64,000 nt of DNA from Hymenolepis diminuta (Eukaryota; Platyhelminthes; Cestoda; Cyclophyllidea; Hymenolepididae). The notes beneath the pieces were generated by a model. The model was not told where the DNA came from. It did not search any database and saw nothing but the letters and a program-made list of their open reading frames with translations. Shown here piece by piece: positions 1 through 14,000 of this stretch. Both the position numbers and the translations under genes were made by a program. Location: contig CAADRB010000070.1 in the NCBI GenBank assembly GCA_900708905.1, positions 289,748-353,747 of the forward strand, given 5' to 3'. Numbering within the stretch: the stretch's first letter is position 1; the number at the start of each line of letters is the position of its first letter.

Positions 1-3000
1 CCATCACAGTCTGCTGGACCATCGTTAGCAGACTGATTATCCGACTATCATGACATGCACGCCAAACATCGCGTGTAGAGACTGATCAACGTGTAGAAAA
101 ATCGACCACACGCAACGGTTTATCTTACTGTGAGATCCTCTTCCAGTCTATAAAATCCCGGATATGATATGTCTATGTGACTATTGTCTAACGTAGCTTA
201 TCTATTTCCCCTTTTTGTTAGGTGTGATAAATAGGAGGCGAATATACGCCGAAATGGGTCAACAGGTTAACTTATTTTCCTCCCGTTGGAAAGGATACTG
301 AATTGATAATTTGGATGAGTTGCTAATAATCCTAATAAATATTTGTCGCGACACATAATTACTGCCAACTGGATTTCCACAATATTAAACTGATAGTTAT
401 ACATCCTGGAATTTCCAAATCCAAAAATCCTGGGCTAACAAATTGGAAGACTGGAGAGTTCCTGAATAAGATTAACTCAAGAATGGGACTATATTTCAGA
501 TGTTATTGTTGAAAATTATTAAGAGTAGCTCAACCAGATTGATAAACAATATTACGATCAGATTATAATTTGACATTGAGAGAGTGTATGTAGGTTAAAG
601 AGGTCTAAAAGCAAACCATATTGAAAATCCCGGAGGGATATCGTTGAAAACGCAGAAATAAACTTGCTAGAAGGGATAGGATTTATTTGTTTAACTGACT
701 GATGTGTCCAAAACGGATAAAGTGTTTAAAAATAACAATTTATGAATAATGCTCAAATAATTTATTGGAGAAAATCGAGTTACCTGTCCAGCTAGAGAAA
801 ATAATTGATGGTCGATAGTCGCTGCCATCAAAACGGTCCCAGAACTATATTTCCCTTTAGTAGATATAAAGATGGAATATGTGAAGCCGTTGGATAGTTT
901 AAACATATTCTATTAATATGTTATGATACTGTTACACTCGGGTTACCAGTATCTGACCGCAGGCTAAATTTCCTTGAAGATATGGCGGATTGAGTATAAT
1001 TGACTTCTTCCCGTTTTCAAGTGTGTCCGATTTGTCTATCTAATTAATGATAATTGACAAAATATAATACGATGTATTTTAAATAGGGAATGTTCTTCTT
1101 CGGATCTTCTTCAATTTACATGCAGTTTGCAATATTTTAAAAATACGAATCAGAGTTGATTCATGAAATTTATAGTTATGTCAATAAAAATGCTAGCAAA
1201 AGTTCTGACATTGTCACCGATATTCCATCCACTTTCTCTATTAGTAGCCTTCAAAAACAAGCTTAAACTGAATCTAATGTTCTCAAATATCTTTTTCGAC
1301 TTCATAAATGCAAAAGCTTTTGACCTCTTACTGAGTAAGAAAATAAATCTATACTTTTATCGATGAAAATCTTTCGCATTCAACATCTCTCCCCTACGAA
1401 TTCTCTATTTACTTGATATAGTTCTTAAAAAATTAATTTTAACAGATTAACTTCGATCAAAAGGTGTCAAAAATATAGATGATCTCTTACTGACGCGCTG
1501 GTGGTTGTCAAATTGGGGATATTTGAGAAGAGGTTTCAAGTAATGCGTTGCTATTTGCACATCTGCATCAAAATTTCCTGAGTTGTTTACACTGTCAAGG
1601 CCTAAGGAATTGGTCGTTTGGTAGGTTGGAATCAACCGGGGGATTGATTCCAAAATATATTGTGGAAGCAGCCTAACATTACGACTTCGTATGAGTTAAA
1701 TATCAGCAAAATATCTTTGCTTGTGTTCTAGAACTATTGATGGAAGTGTTCATATTCTCCGTAGGAATCCAAGTTTTAAACCGGTATCTGATACTAGTTC
1801 ACAAGCTGAGCCACATGTGCGGATTATGAATTTGCGTATCGTACTTTTGCTTAACTGTTTCCGCTTGTAAATTTATATATTAATAGTCCACTGCAAAGCT
1901 ACGTGGAGTTCAGTTTATGAATTTCCGGTATCTGGATCAAAAGATTACTTTAAGATTCAGGAAAACTTTGCTCAATGGAATGTATAAGTAGGAGTGTTGT
2001 ATCGGGATAACCATCTATTGATCAAATTAGTACCAGTTTTATTTCTGTTAAAGGAACTTACTTCTTGTTCACACTTTAATAAGCAACTTGGTCAACAATT
2101 GATTCTATCATTACCGGACTGTTTCAAGGCTGAATTGTCTATGATTGTGATTTAGTAACTAAGAAAGTCAGTAGAGTACTAGACTATAATGATTATTCTA
2201 AGTAACATTTATTAATGATTTAGTAAATATTCCCATTTGGATAAAATTCTCTCACAAATCAATATTATTTTATACCTCTCGTTCATCTTGGCTTTCTCGA
2301 ATCTCCCTGACTCATTTTGCAGACATTCAGTCTAAGATTGCAAATTTCATCATTTTTCATCGGCATTGCTCCTTTTATTATTATCATCAACTCTTTACCT
2401 TTTTTCTGTATGGCCATTTCCAACAGCAGCACTTCTACCTTATCAACCCTCCTCGTAAATACGGAATCTGTCCAAATAAACACAATCTGATACATGTGTT
2501 GTCCTACTTGTTGTAACCTAAACAGGGTGTGCCTTATGAAGAATCATGGGAAAATTAAATGTTTTCACGTAGATTTATATTTACATGCTATTTGTATCGA
2601 TTACCAAATAGTACTATAATTAAATTAACGTCTCCATTGTAAACCACACACAAAGACTAATTGAATAGTAGGCATTCAGATAGGCTGTTGCTAGTTGTAA
2701 GATTGAGGGTAAATAAGAAAGCTAAAACAGAAGACGCGTCAAGAATGGTGGGATCTAGATATTTCAAGGTTATGCTCTTATAAATATGAGACGACAAAAA
2801 TGATACAACTTCTTTTTAACATAGACCTCTTCAACTGCGCTTTCAAAGCCTTCAGAGAGACATTAGAAGGCGTATTCTTTGCCAAAATCCTTGCTGTAAT
2901 GGATGATTTATTAGGGAGTCAAACAGAGGATTCCAAGTTCTATTCATGACATGCATCACTTTCTTGGCCTAGATTATGGTAAAATCCAGAGCAATACATC

Positions 3001-6000
3001 ATCAAATGAGACTCTACAATTAAATATGTATATGGAGACTGTATTTTAATGTTTCACATCTTAGAAAAAACAGAAATATATTTCCGTTTCCGACTGGGAC
3101 TCCTTTGTGTGATCTTATCTCACGGTTCCAATTGCCATAATTCAAAATACAACGATATGAACAGTAGCAATTTTGGTTTTTCTAAGTCTGCTAGTTGACT
3201 ACGGTCTCTACGTGATTCTGCTGTTTGGAGTTTAGATCATTTCTTCACACTCCCTCTAATTATTCGGCTGGATTTTTTAAATTTAATGAAGAGCATAAAT
3301 CTGAGCATTCCAACTGAAAAATGTATGGCTCAGATCAAGAGCACTTTTTTAGAATAATGAATTTGCATAAAATTATAATTTTGAAGAATTTCAACATTGT
3401 GGAGCTAATATGGAGCTTGCGTCAAGTTTTCAAATGGAAGACATAAAAAACCACCTATAAAAAATCAGGGCTAGAAGTTTGGGTGATAATTCTCTTGTTG
3501 TAACTTTTATCTAATCAGAGCAAAGAAATATCTAATGAAATTATATTTATTAAATAAGGAGCAAGCGCAGGCTGATTTAGAGTTCTCAGACAGAGAAGTA
3601 GTTCAAATCGTGTTTTTAGCTCTAGTATAAGTTTCACTTACCATTTCAGAGCTTCCGGAAGGCGAGGAAAGTAGTGTTTTTAGTAAATAACCAGTTTGAT
3701 TATCTTATAAAGCAAGCGTATAAGTGTGAATCCCTAAGAAACCCTTGATTTGCTTAGTGAATCCACACTTGGCATCACAGTTGAAAACCACTGATATCAA
3801 ACAGCCAATCCTCAAATCAGAACCACTAGTTAGATATGGATGACAGTGTTTCATAGTACCATATATCCTTATTATCCTAACTTTTTTCCGGAAACCTTCG
3901 CTCCCTTCAACCTTCGCAGGCAATTCCGATAGTTCAGAAAACCATGCAAAACTGATTGTTTTATAATATATTTCAATGCATTTAAATCGATTTTATGCAT
4001 TTATATATCATGGAACATGAACCGCCCTTTTAGTAAAATTATACGACCCGAATCCAAAAATCAAATAATTGTCTAACATTGCTCTAAGCCTTTTTTTATA
4101 TCTCCACGTTTTGGGACTTAGTTATTGTTTGGTTAAAGTTTAAATGAAAGCGGTTAATCACAGTACAGTAAAACAAGAAATTCCCCATATTTCAAAAGTT
4201 TGGCAATCTAAGATAAGTGTGCTATTTCTATCTACAGTGAAGTAAAAAATTGCAAACTTTAATCACGAAAAAGCTTTCAAAAAGAAAAGAGTTAGGATAG
4301 ACCCCATAAGAGGTGAAGAAAGACCACACAAGAATTACGAAATCAAGATAAATGAAGTATTCGAGTCCTGGAATCTCCAGGTTATTTGCATTTTGCGTTT
4401 TAGTCGTGACTTGTTACATTAGAACCTTAATTTCTAAAGTCAAACTTCATTGTCTTATCGCTGAGTTTCAACTTTAATCGATCAGAGATGATTAACCAGA
4501 AAATGATATTAGAGACTGGTTCTGGCATTTCAGTACATCCGTCTCTTTCAATAAACTAAGAACATCTTAGTATGACTTGTGGTTGAATGAGCTTAACTTC
4601 CAAGCATTTCCTATTCCTCTAAGTACCACACCTGCTACTTAAGAGATGATTAATTTACATACACATAGTTTATTTACGCTTTCTGACAAAATTCTTATAA
4701 ATCAGATCCAGTTTACTAACTTTACAATTACATACAAGCTTAAAGAAAATAAACATGGTTACCATGAGAACCTTTTAGTTCCTGCCTAATTCTTAAACAA
4801 GAGTTTAGTTAAATATGGGAGACTCACAGTGAGTCATGAAGATGTTTAAGGAGATTCATTATGAAGAGAAAAACAGAATCTACTTATTAATAGTTAAGTT
4901 TATCTCTAATAGGAAATGTTTCAAATATGTAATCGCTTAGTTCAGATGCAAAGGGCATTATGCAACCTCACCTTGAATTCTGATTTTCATTATTATAGCA
5001 AAGTTATTTTGTTTGAACTCGATTAATAAAAGAGGATTGCCTGTAGCCATGAAAGTGGATCAAATGCAGAAATTGAATCTTATAAACTTATGAGGTAGTT
5101 CAGTTTTATGGTTTAAACAGATTTGATAAAGTAAAATGAGGGAGATATTTCATAAATTTGGGTTTACTTTTGAATCTGACATCTCAATTTGGTTCGCTTT
5201 AGTTAAAATATTTGTAAAATTAAATATAATTTGAGGAAACCAACGAATAAATGCCACCAAATAATGCGATAAGTTAAAAGGAGGACGAAAATTTGGTGAG
5301 GTTATCTAATTCTAAACTGCTTCTCAGAGAACCCAGAAACAAATTGCTTAATATGGGTTTAGACTATCTCACCTCCACCATGTTAAATCTTCAAGCTGCT
5401 GAATTTTGTTTAAGAATATTTCCCATCTCAATTATTGAGAAAAAGATTGAAATGATGGGGAAACACCGACTCCTTTGATTAAAAATCCGATCAAACTGCA
5501 CTGAAATGTTCATGAAATTTGAATTTTGGATCATGAATTGCCCATTTGGCAAATATTGCACAACTCAAATTCATAAACCTAATATAATTTGATCGTGATA
5601 CCTTGACGCTTCTCTCAGCACCTTTCGATCTCCTCCTCTTTATAATCTGTTGGACTTTTGTTAGCGGATTTCAGCTGCTTCTCACAGTCGACAAAAAATA
5701 ATAGAATTTAATTCACAATTTTGAGACTTTACCGCTGGAATTACATATTTTTTCTGCAATTTAAGGGGTGATTTTCCTTTTTACGGCACATATCAATTCC
5801 ATTTCACAAACTCTACTCTGTGAAGGTCAAATATTTGTAAATGAACGGCAAAATTTTTGGCTTTTATTGTTGGAAACAATTTATTCATCTTATACCCGTC
5901 CTTCTTTTTTCTTAAATCCCAGCTGCTTTGATGTATCTGTGAGTTTTAAGTTTGATTAGAGATTAGGGTTGAAATACAACGAATAAAAGTGCCATTCAAT

Positions 6001-8480
6001 ATTTTATACGGGAAAATTCCCATTGGTTGGATTTTTACAATGAAATATTCTAATAATCGGCTATTTTTTTCTTTGATGGTTAGAGAACATATAAATCTGT
6101 AAGTCTCTTATTTCAAAAGATTTATCATTGATGACCATCCATAACTGTACGAATTAGTTCAAGAGAAAAAGGCTAAAATTATTGTGAAATTTTGCGGTGT
6201 ATGGTATATCAAGGTGTTTTGACTATTAAATTTATTATAGATAAATTTTTCTCATCGCCTCGACGTTCAAATTCGGCTGAAAGCATTCAATACAATTACA
6301 GCGGTCTTTTGGAATGATTGAAAAATAATTTTAGCAAATTTAGTCGGTTTAGATTCAACAAACCATACAAAATAACCGCGGTTTTTCTAAGTCACCTTTC
6401 CTGAACTGCAAATTTTTGTATAAATTATTCATGTTAAACTTTTTGCCAGGTCAAGTGCTTACCTTACCAACAATTTTTAAAGCCCCTTGCTAAGACTGAT
6501 ATGATTTAACTATTCTAGGAAATTGAAAATAAATAACTTAAAATATTTTTTAGTTGGTACTTAAATGACCCATAAATGGAAATGTCTCCACAACAGTGAA
6601 CTTACTGAAAAATATATCACCAATTTTATGACTTCACTTGACTAATAAAAGTGGCATTAACAGGTACCTTGTAGTATGTGCTGGAACAGTAAACGGAAAC
6701 AGAATAAGTCGTTAATTATGGGCCTAATTAAATATTTTTAGTATAAACCGAATCCATTCGGTCAAATTATGGAGCTAACTATTACGAGGTTAAAGACTGC
6801 ATGTATCCAATCAGTAACTAGAGATGAAGTTGGCGCCACCATACAATCATTTAAACACTTTTCAGCTATCAGACAAGCCAGATCTTGTTTGTAAAGCGCG
6901 TTATTGCGAGGAAGTAGGCGAAAAAAATTCGCTCTTGAAAAGCGACATCTAGCGCTATTGTTAAACAATCATTCTCAAGTTTTAGTTTTTACTTGACGGA
7001 ATGCTGTCAAACGATCATAACACCGAGCTTAAAAGTAGAAAAAAGAACCGATCAAGAATTGTGCAGTACGTAAACTTTTGCTATCAAGAATAAAGATAAT
7101 CATCTCGCTAGCCATCTCGTATACTTAATGTCACTTTATTGATTGAGTGAATAAATTAAAAATCTCATGATAATAATTGAATGGGAGAATTCGGAATGAG
7201 AAATATACACTACACAGTGAAGTTATTATCTACAATATTTAAAACAAACTAAATTTAAACCATTTTTCATAATGGTACATTGTGTTTGCTTGTCACGCTG
7301 GAAGTCACTGGCTTGAGATCTGTCTTCGCACGTCCAGTTGCCAAGCTGATAGAAAAATGGTTCTACGAAAGATGGCAGATATCTGAAGAATCAGTTCTTT
7401 AAATCAGTGCTAATAGCTCAAGATTAAACTTGATTGAGATTAGAACTTCAATCTCTTTTTTCAAATGAAAATTTATGCACATTTTTCTATCCAATAAAAC
7501 TCGTGAAACCGTTGGATTTCGTCAGGAGAACTATGAATTTCAAAAGTATCGTCCCTTCCGAGTTTTTTCCCTTAAATTTAAAATTCAAACTAAAAGAAGA
7601 AACGATAATCATAAACTTCAACTTCAGATATTAAAAAATTAATAAAACTGATTTTTTTATTAAATTAGTAGTAAAATAATCGTAAATGATATAATTTAGT
7701 TAACTCAAATTGTATTTAATTTTTCTATTTAAACACAAAGCTTATTCTGGTTCGCACATTCTTCTGCCGTTTCCATATTCCATGATTAGGAAGTAGTGTT
7801 GGTGATGTCGATTGTTTGCACTCATCACTTTGACTACATGGTTCTGGAAAAAGGAGTACGAGAATAACCAAACAATCATCAGAATTCAACAACATAATTT
7901 GTTCCCATAATGATAATGTTTTAGCTTTAGGATGATAACATCCGTTTTACAATTTTTCATAAACTATCAAAAAAATATCATTTATCAAGAAAAAATTGCT
8001 ATTTTAATAATAAATTTTACTATCAACGTTCGAGATCATAACAGCCTTAGGAAAAGAATAGAAATTAATTGGAGTATAGAAAGTGTGTACTTAAATCGCG
8101 GAATTCCTTCCCTGTATATCATCAGTTTAATCGGATGCAAATACTAAAAGTGACATAATATAAATTATTAATACAATCAAAATGATTTCAAAATACAGTA
8201 TTGATTAAAATAACAATAGTAACAAGTCATTTATATTCAATTGGGCCTCATTACTCTCTAATAAATAACTCATGATTTGAGAAAAATTCAGCAACGTCTC
8301 TCTGACAAGCTAATATTTAAATCAGTCTGTACGTCGAAACTAAATTTTGTAATTTCTTGCCTCAGATGTGACATTTGAATTGACTTCAGCAACTGGGGTA
8401 ACTATTTGGATTTGTAGCTTTAGTAAAGTAACGAAATAGAGTAATTAAAAGTAAATTCAAAGCAATTTTTTCTCTATTTT
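1..8480. other. Intergenic DNA, no gene recognised
   Basis: This AT-rich stretch has only short open frames (about 60-72 codons) without recognisable domains, codon bias or convincing splice sites. The first 250 bases are less AT-rich and begin with a perfect 9-bp inverted repeat (7-15 and 27-35, 11-nt loop). A minus-strand frame at 3705-3923 is free of stops but carries no motif I recognise. No RNA gene or mobile element could be supported by eye. Old, highly diverged repeats would be missed by this reading. Confidence 0.55.
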
Positions 8481-8485
8481 AATTC

Positions 8486-8812
8486 TGCTATCGCCAGCAG
8501 ATGTCTATCATCACCTAGCGATGATTGACTCTCGATTAGATCTCCACTACAGTGTCCACAGGCGGTCCCGCTGTGTGTTTGTGTGTTTGCATATAGATGC
8601 CTAAACGGGTGTCTATCATCACGCGGAGACTCCGACAACGAAACATGACTGACGCCTAACAAAGAAACGTTTTGTATATAAACCTGATTTACTAATTAAT
8701 AAATTGGGGTGGCCTGTCTGCCACCTCCGAGCTGATCTGACGACATGAGTGATTTTATTTATTCTATCTGTTCGATCGATGTGGCCCCGATAGATCTTTC
8801 AATGCTATTACA
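8486..8812 (-). mobile_element. Solo LTR (family A, copy 1) with 5-bp target-site duplication
   Basis: Read on the minus strand, the element starts TGTAATAGC and ends GATAGCA, so it has the TG...CA ends of a long terminal repeat. It is flanked on both sides by the same 5 bases, AATTC on the plus strand (8481-8485 and 8813-8817), which is the target-site duplication left by integrase. Two further copies occur at 25174 and 49179. No gag-pol sequence lies beside it, so it is a solo LTR left by LTR-LTR recombination. A TATA-like TTTATATAC lies near the middle. The superfamily (Gypsy, Copia or BEL) cannot be decided from the LTR alone. Confidence 0.85.
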
Positions 8813-8817
8813 AATTC

Positions 8818-10802
8818 CTACTTCCAGTAACTCTATTGAAAAGTCATTTTAAGCAATAATATTGAATTTACTTAATTAATGATTCGGTAAAGTTGGTTTT
8901 AAAAATTGATTTGAAACTGAGAAACACGCAGCTTGCGTAATCAAGGATTTTGTGAAGGAATTCTGAAGGTTTAGGTCCTGAAAGACAGCTTTTCCTCAAG
9001 CATAAGCTTAAAAGCGCCTTGGCCTGAAATATATGATCCACTTAATTTTGGAAAGGGATTCGCTGTAAAGACTGGTGAACAATCTCCGATTTCAGAAATC
9101 AACTCTTATGAGTTAGATAGCTGGTAAACTTTCAGACATCACTCTTCTGGTCATAGTCATTTAGTATTTGGAGATTATTTCGAAAAAAACAAGGACCAAT
9201 TCTGTTTATATAACTTTACACTTTAGAGTTTTGCCAACGCATTATGGCATTTAATATTGATTCACAAAATTCGCTTTTTATGGCAAATTCAAATCTTATT
9301 GAACGGTGTGACGCATCTGATTCCTATTTACTTAATCTACTGTTTCATTTGATTATTCTGGTTGTCCGTCACCAGCAAATAATGGTGCTTTCTAATTGGT
9401 CGGTAATGTAAGTGGCCTGAGCAAAATGGAAATTTAATGGAGAAGAGATACTCAGTGTAATGAGACACAAGTGTCTGAACGTAAATAGTAGGAGAGAGAA
9501 GGAATCACGAGATCACAAGTAGTCCAATACAGCTCATTTGGGCTTCTCTTCTTTTGAGTAGGTAGGAGGTGCCTATAAAATGGACAGAACATGATTGGGT
9601 GGTTAATAATACAGCAAATCTGATTGGCTGGTGGAATCATAAACAGACACCACTGGCTTGTCATGGCCACCCCCATGCATGCCACCTATAGTAAATTTAA
9701 TTGAGTTTGGTAAGTTTAATTACCTAAGATTTTAATAAAATTTTGATTTAATTGTATATCTTGCTTGCTGCTGTTACATCAAAGTTTTAAAGATCTTGCA
9801 TTTATGTATACAATTATGAACAGGGGATAAATAGTAAATAGTTCGTGTCCATAACAAAAAAATAGAATACTGATAAGTCAAAAATCTATAGGAAACTAAA
9901 TCTCTAGAAACATCAACTTAAAAATGAACAACATATTTCAAAGAACCGCTTGTATTACATTCCTTAAGTGAATTTAATTTGCCATCTCGGACTGCCAGTT
10001 TGCAATTTTGAGTAAATTGAAAAGTTTATGGTAAAGACAAAATTCGATTGAGCACTAGTAAAAGAAATCGTTTCATAAAATGCCAAAGTGGCCGAAAATT
10101 TTCCTGGTTACGAGTATAACAGTCCAATCAACAATTTTCAGTCAGTCGAAATTTCCCTTCTGACACCGCACACATAGCTAAGTTACAAAATTATCCACGT
10201 ATGTGTTTATATTTGGAGATTATAAAAACGCCGTATATGACAGCTTCCACCCATTCGTTTCTCTAATATCAAACTGCCACTGAAATCGGGTTTTATAACT
10301 GACAAAATTTTACAAGCACTAGTTCTTTATTGCAAACACTTATGAAGTTTCATAATAAAAACCATATTTTCCGGTAGATATTTTCAATTTTTATCTGCGC
10401 ATGAACGTGGAAAATGTTTTATTTTTAAATTTTGTCATTAATTCAATAAAGCAGGAAATTAATTGAGTAAATAAAATCGACTTTATTGAAATAAGTCTCT
10501 TTCAAACGTAGGATGGTCATTTATTTAGAAATATAAGAAATCGTCTTCAGAGATTTCATTATTCGAAAGTGAGTTAGCAGGTTGAAAATCAGTTCTGCGA
10601 CTATAGACCTGGTGATGAATCATTTCGAACAATCCGATTATCAAGAGCTTTCATGTGAACTTCAAGTCTGCAAGATCTACTGTAATAGTCCTAGTGATTA
10701 AACGAAACACTGAAAAATGTTATTTTTGCTTCACATTTATTTCTTTAATGGTCAAGAATTAAATTATTTTATTTTTAAAGTAGATAAGTATTTTTAATCA
10801 AT
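8818..10802. other. Intergenic DNA, no gene recognised
   Basis: AT-rich sequence without a convincing gene. A 77-codon minus-strand frame at 9452-9685 has no recognisable motif and I treat it as chance. No repeat shared with the rest of the window was seen. Confidence 0.55.
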
Positions 10803-11012
10803 TTATATATTTGCTGCTATAACGTAACCAACTAGGAGTTCTGGTGGTAATCTCGCAGAGCCAACAGTCGAGAAGATATCGGTAATATGCCAACTTAACA
10901 CAGAAGCTAATAACCCACGGCAGATCACAAGACACGTTATAGACAACACGGGTGTATCAACGAAACTCCTCCTCAATCCGTATCGGCTTAAACAAATAGG
11001 TACAATTACCAA
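10803..11012 (-). other. Orphan hydrophobic open frame, possible exon or gene relic
   Basis: A 69-codon minus-strand frame stands out because it is richer in G+C than its surroundings and has two hydrophobic stretches separated by charged turns, with an RYGLRR motif near the start and PPELLVGY near the end. This resembles part of a polytopic membrane protein, but no family is recognised. A weak pyrimidine-rich acceptor (CCCCACTGG...GGACAG) precedes the frame on the minus strand. No good donor follows, and the frame simply ends at TAA. It could be a terminal exon, a decayed transporter fragment or chance. Confidence 0.2.
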
Positions 11013-14000
11013 CTGTCCTTTACCAGTGGGGAAATAAAGAACGAAATTACATTTTTAGGCATAGAAGAAATATTGAGAAATGAGAGGAGAATAATTGTCA
11101 CTTCTTCTAACATTTGCTGAGCGCTGAACTGGGAATTTAGTCACTTTTCTGACATAGGCTCAAGCTCATATCAGTCAAGGAGTATTTCGCCTTCAACTTC
11201 ATTCTTTTCGACAGAAAATTTAATTAATCTTTATCCTTTCATTCAGTTTTAACACCGTCTTAAAATAACTTAATTAAAATCATAATCTGCTTTTTATTTA
11301 CTATTAAAAGAGAGAATAAAATAGTCATTACTTTTCATAATACTAATAGAAAAAACTCAAAGTCAGTATTCTGATCAAAAAACGTAAAATATTCTTATTT
11401 CCGTCTGTGTTTTCTCTTAGCCAGTCAGTGTTGAATTGATGAAATGACTCTTGGCTCTCGCAACCTCTCGAACCAACTAGTAACCTCTCGCAATCACCTG
11501 CTAGTATCAATCAACTCATTTTAACTCTGATCCCCCAAAATCACTCATTTTCACCAATAATACTGCTCTGAAGTGGGGATCGGCTCAGCATAAAGAGTAT
11601 TGTAGACGTTGTGACAGAAATTAGTAGTCGTTCTAATGAATTATTTTAATTTTTTCCGCATTCACATCATACTAAAACGTTAACTTTCGTTGACAATTAT
11701 TTTAAGATAATCATTTCACCGGGTAAAATGAGTTTTTAAATGAATTTAAAAAGTCACCATAAATCCGTCTTTTAAATGATCTCTTTAACTCTTTATTAAT
11801 TACCATGTCAAACATGACACCGACATAAATCATGACTTTGCTCGTTTGTTTATTTCGCGAGTAGTTCTTTCTTGACAGATGTGAGTTCTTTGAGTATGAC
11901 CTCCGTTAAAAAAATAATAATTTTACATTGTTTAGATTCTTTCATAGGGACAGCTTTTGGCGTTCTTGAGAACTTTCAGTTGTAGCGGCAGTGAACTCTG
12001 AGATTTCTTATTTTCTGTGTGAACGATGGGAGTTCAGTCCAGGAGGTGGTCACCTCTCTCTCAATATTCTTCTCATTTATGTTGTAGCTTTGAGCAAAAT
12101 CATTCCTTTGGAAGCAAATACGCTTTATCTGCTATTTAATACTTAAATTTTGGAGTAAATGTAATTGAACTGGTCAAAATTAACCGAAACGATGCTTTTA
12201 GTCTTAAGACACCATGCCAATTACTGGAATCGTCTCAGAGCCACCTGACGCCTGATTCGCAATTATAATTTTGAAATCACGAAGAAATCCAGATTCATAA
12301 CGTAATGCGTACGTCGCTATGAGTGCTAAACCCTTATAGATTTTCATATAGTCAAGAAAATTACAACTTCCCTCTCCTCTCTCTCTCTTTTAATTCTTAA
12401 TTACTTTCCGCTACTTCCGTAAATCACTCTACTTCCCTTTGCCAGCTGAATAACCACGCATGCCTTGTCGTTTTCTCCTGTCAAACTTTCAATTCCTTCA
12501 ACCAACTCTTTTTTTCAAATACCGATCCCTCTTTTAATATCATTATTACTTCCAGCATCCAAATAAATACCGCATCCGCAACACCTCTGAATTTCTATTA
12601 TCAAGAAGAAGAAGTATTCTTCTCCATTGCAATTAATATCTCAGTATTCCAATATCTCTATACATTTTACTCCATGTTAAATCCCAGTACAGTTTGGTAG
12701 AGCAAGCATTACTATAATACAAATTTTGTGGCTTTCATAATATTAATAAAGTCACATGGGATCAGCGAAAATATATCTTTTTCTTATTACGTTGTGGGAA
12801 ATGTATAGCAAACCGAACTCCTACTAATGGCTCAACAGTAGTTTCAAACACCATGGTCTTATTAATAAAATCCCCACAGATTTTCATAGACTAAAACGAA
12901 TTCAACGTCCGATATATCATCAATGAGTAAGATTCAAGATGAAGCGTGTTTGTTTTTGTCTGATTGCTTTTTATCATATCTTTTTTCTTATTGGGAGGAT
13001 AGAAAAGTTGATTTCTGTAATATGATTTTGACAGTCAGTACATACTTACTAAATCAAAACGCATTAACGGAGTCCTACTTGTCGAGCGCCAGAATATGTG
13101 GGATAAATGCTCCTCACTTTTATCTCATCTCCTGTCATAGGCATGTCAGAAAATCGATGCCTGGGAATAATTCATAAGAGTAGAAGATTAAATGTTTCAT
13201 CAAACTAAGAAAAATTTAATGTTAGTCCCTGATTCCCAAGAATATCATCATTGTTTAATCAGGAGAATCAAAAGAGGTGAAATGCATTCAAATTACTATT
13301 GATTTCATTTAATTATTCTCAGGTCTTTTGTCATTTATAAAGTTAAACGCTTCACTTGTGTCAGCAAATCATTTTTAACCAATGAATAAGTAGATACAGA
13401 ATTCTTTTATGTGACCTCGGTATGACCGCCAATTAAACTCATATTTAGTCTATTTGAGCAAAACTTTTTACATATGCTATATAACTTTCAGTATAATATT
13501 TAAAAGGCGATTTCGGGGTTTCACTTTTAAAACAAATATCTCTAAAAGTTTTCATTGCGGTTAATAGCTCCTTGTGCTTAAAAACTTAACTTCTAAGATA
13601 AAAATTGTGGCAGATGTTGACTTTCAAGAGTCTGTATTCATTTGCATTTGTCATAATCTTGAATTTCACAATTCATCTGATCAAAAAATAATGTGTACAC
13701 TGGAATCGGCTAATTTTGAAGATTGAATGTTGATGACAATCACATCTGTAGTATTAGAGAGCGGTTAGTTGGTATAAGCTGGCAAAAAGATAAGTAGAAT
13801 GGCATGATGCTACTCCATTGCTAGATAGTAACATAGGAGACCTCCCTAGGGCTCTCCAGTTGTAATTTCTGCTACCTAAATACTCGAGCGAAACCAATCT
13901 CAAGCAGCTATGTAAACGTAAATTATAGATGGCACCACCCCATCTTTTAATTCACTCCTTTCTTCAGCTCCTCACTGAATTAAAACAATTTGTGAAATGC

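Noticed and set aside
3705..3923. Minus-strand 72-codon frame
   Set aside because: No start context, splice sites or motif; it is compatible with chance.
5640..5680. Similarity to the first bases of the window (TGTTGGACTTTTGTTAGCGGA versus CTGCTGGACC...)
   Set aside because: Only about 25 bases resemble each other and the flanks differ, which is too short to claim a repeat.
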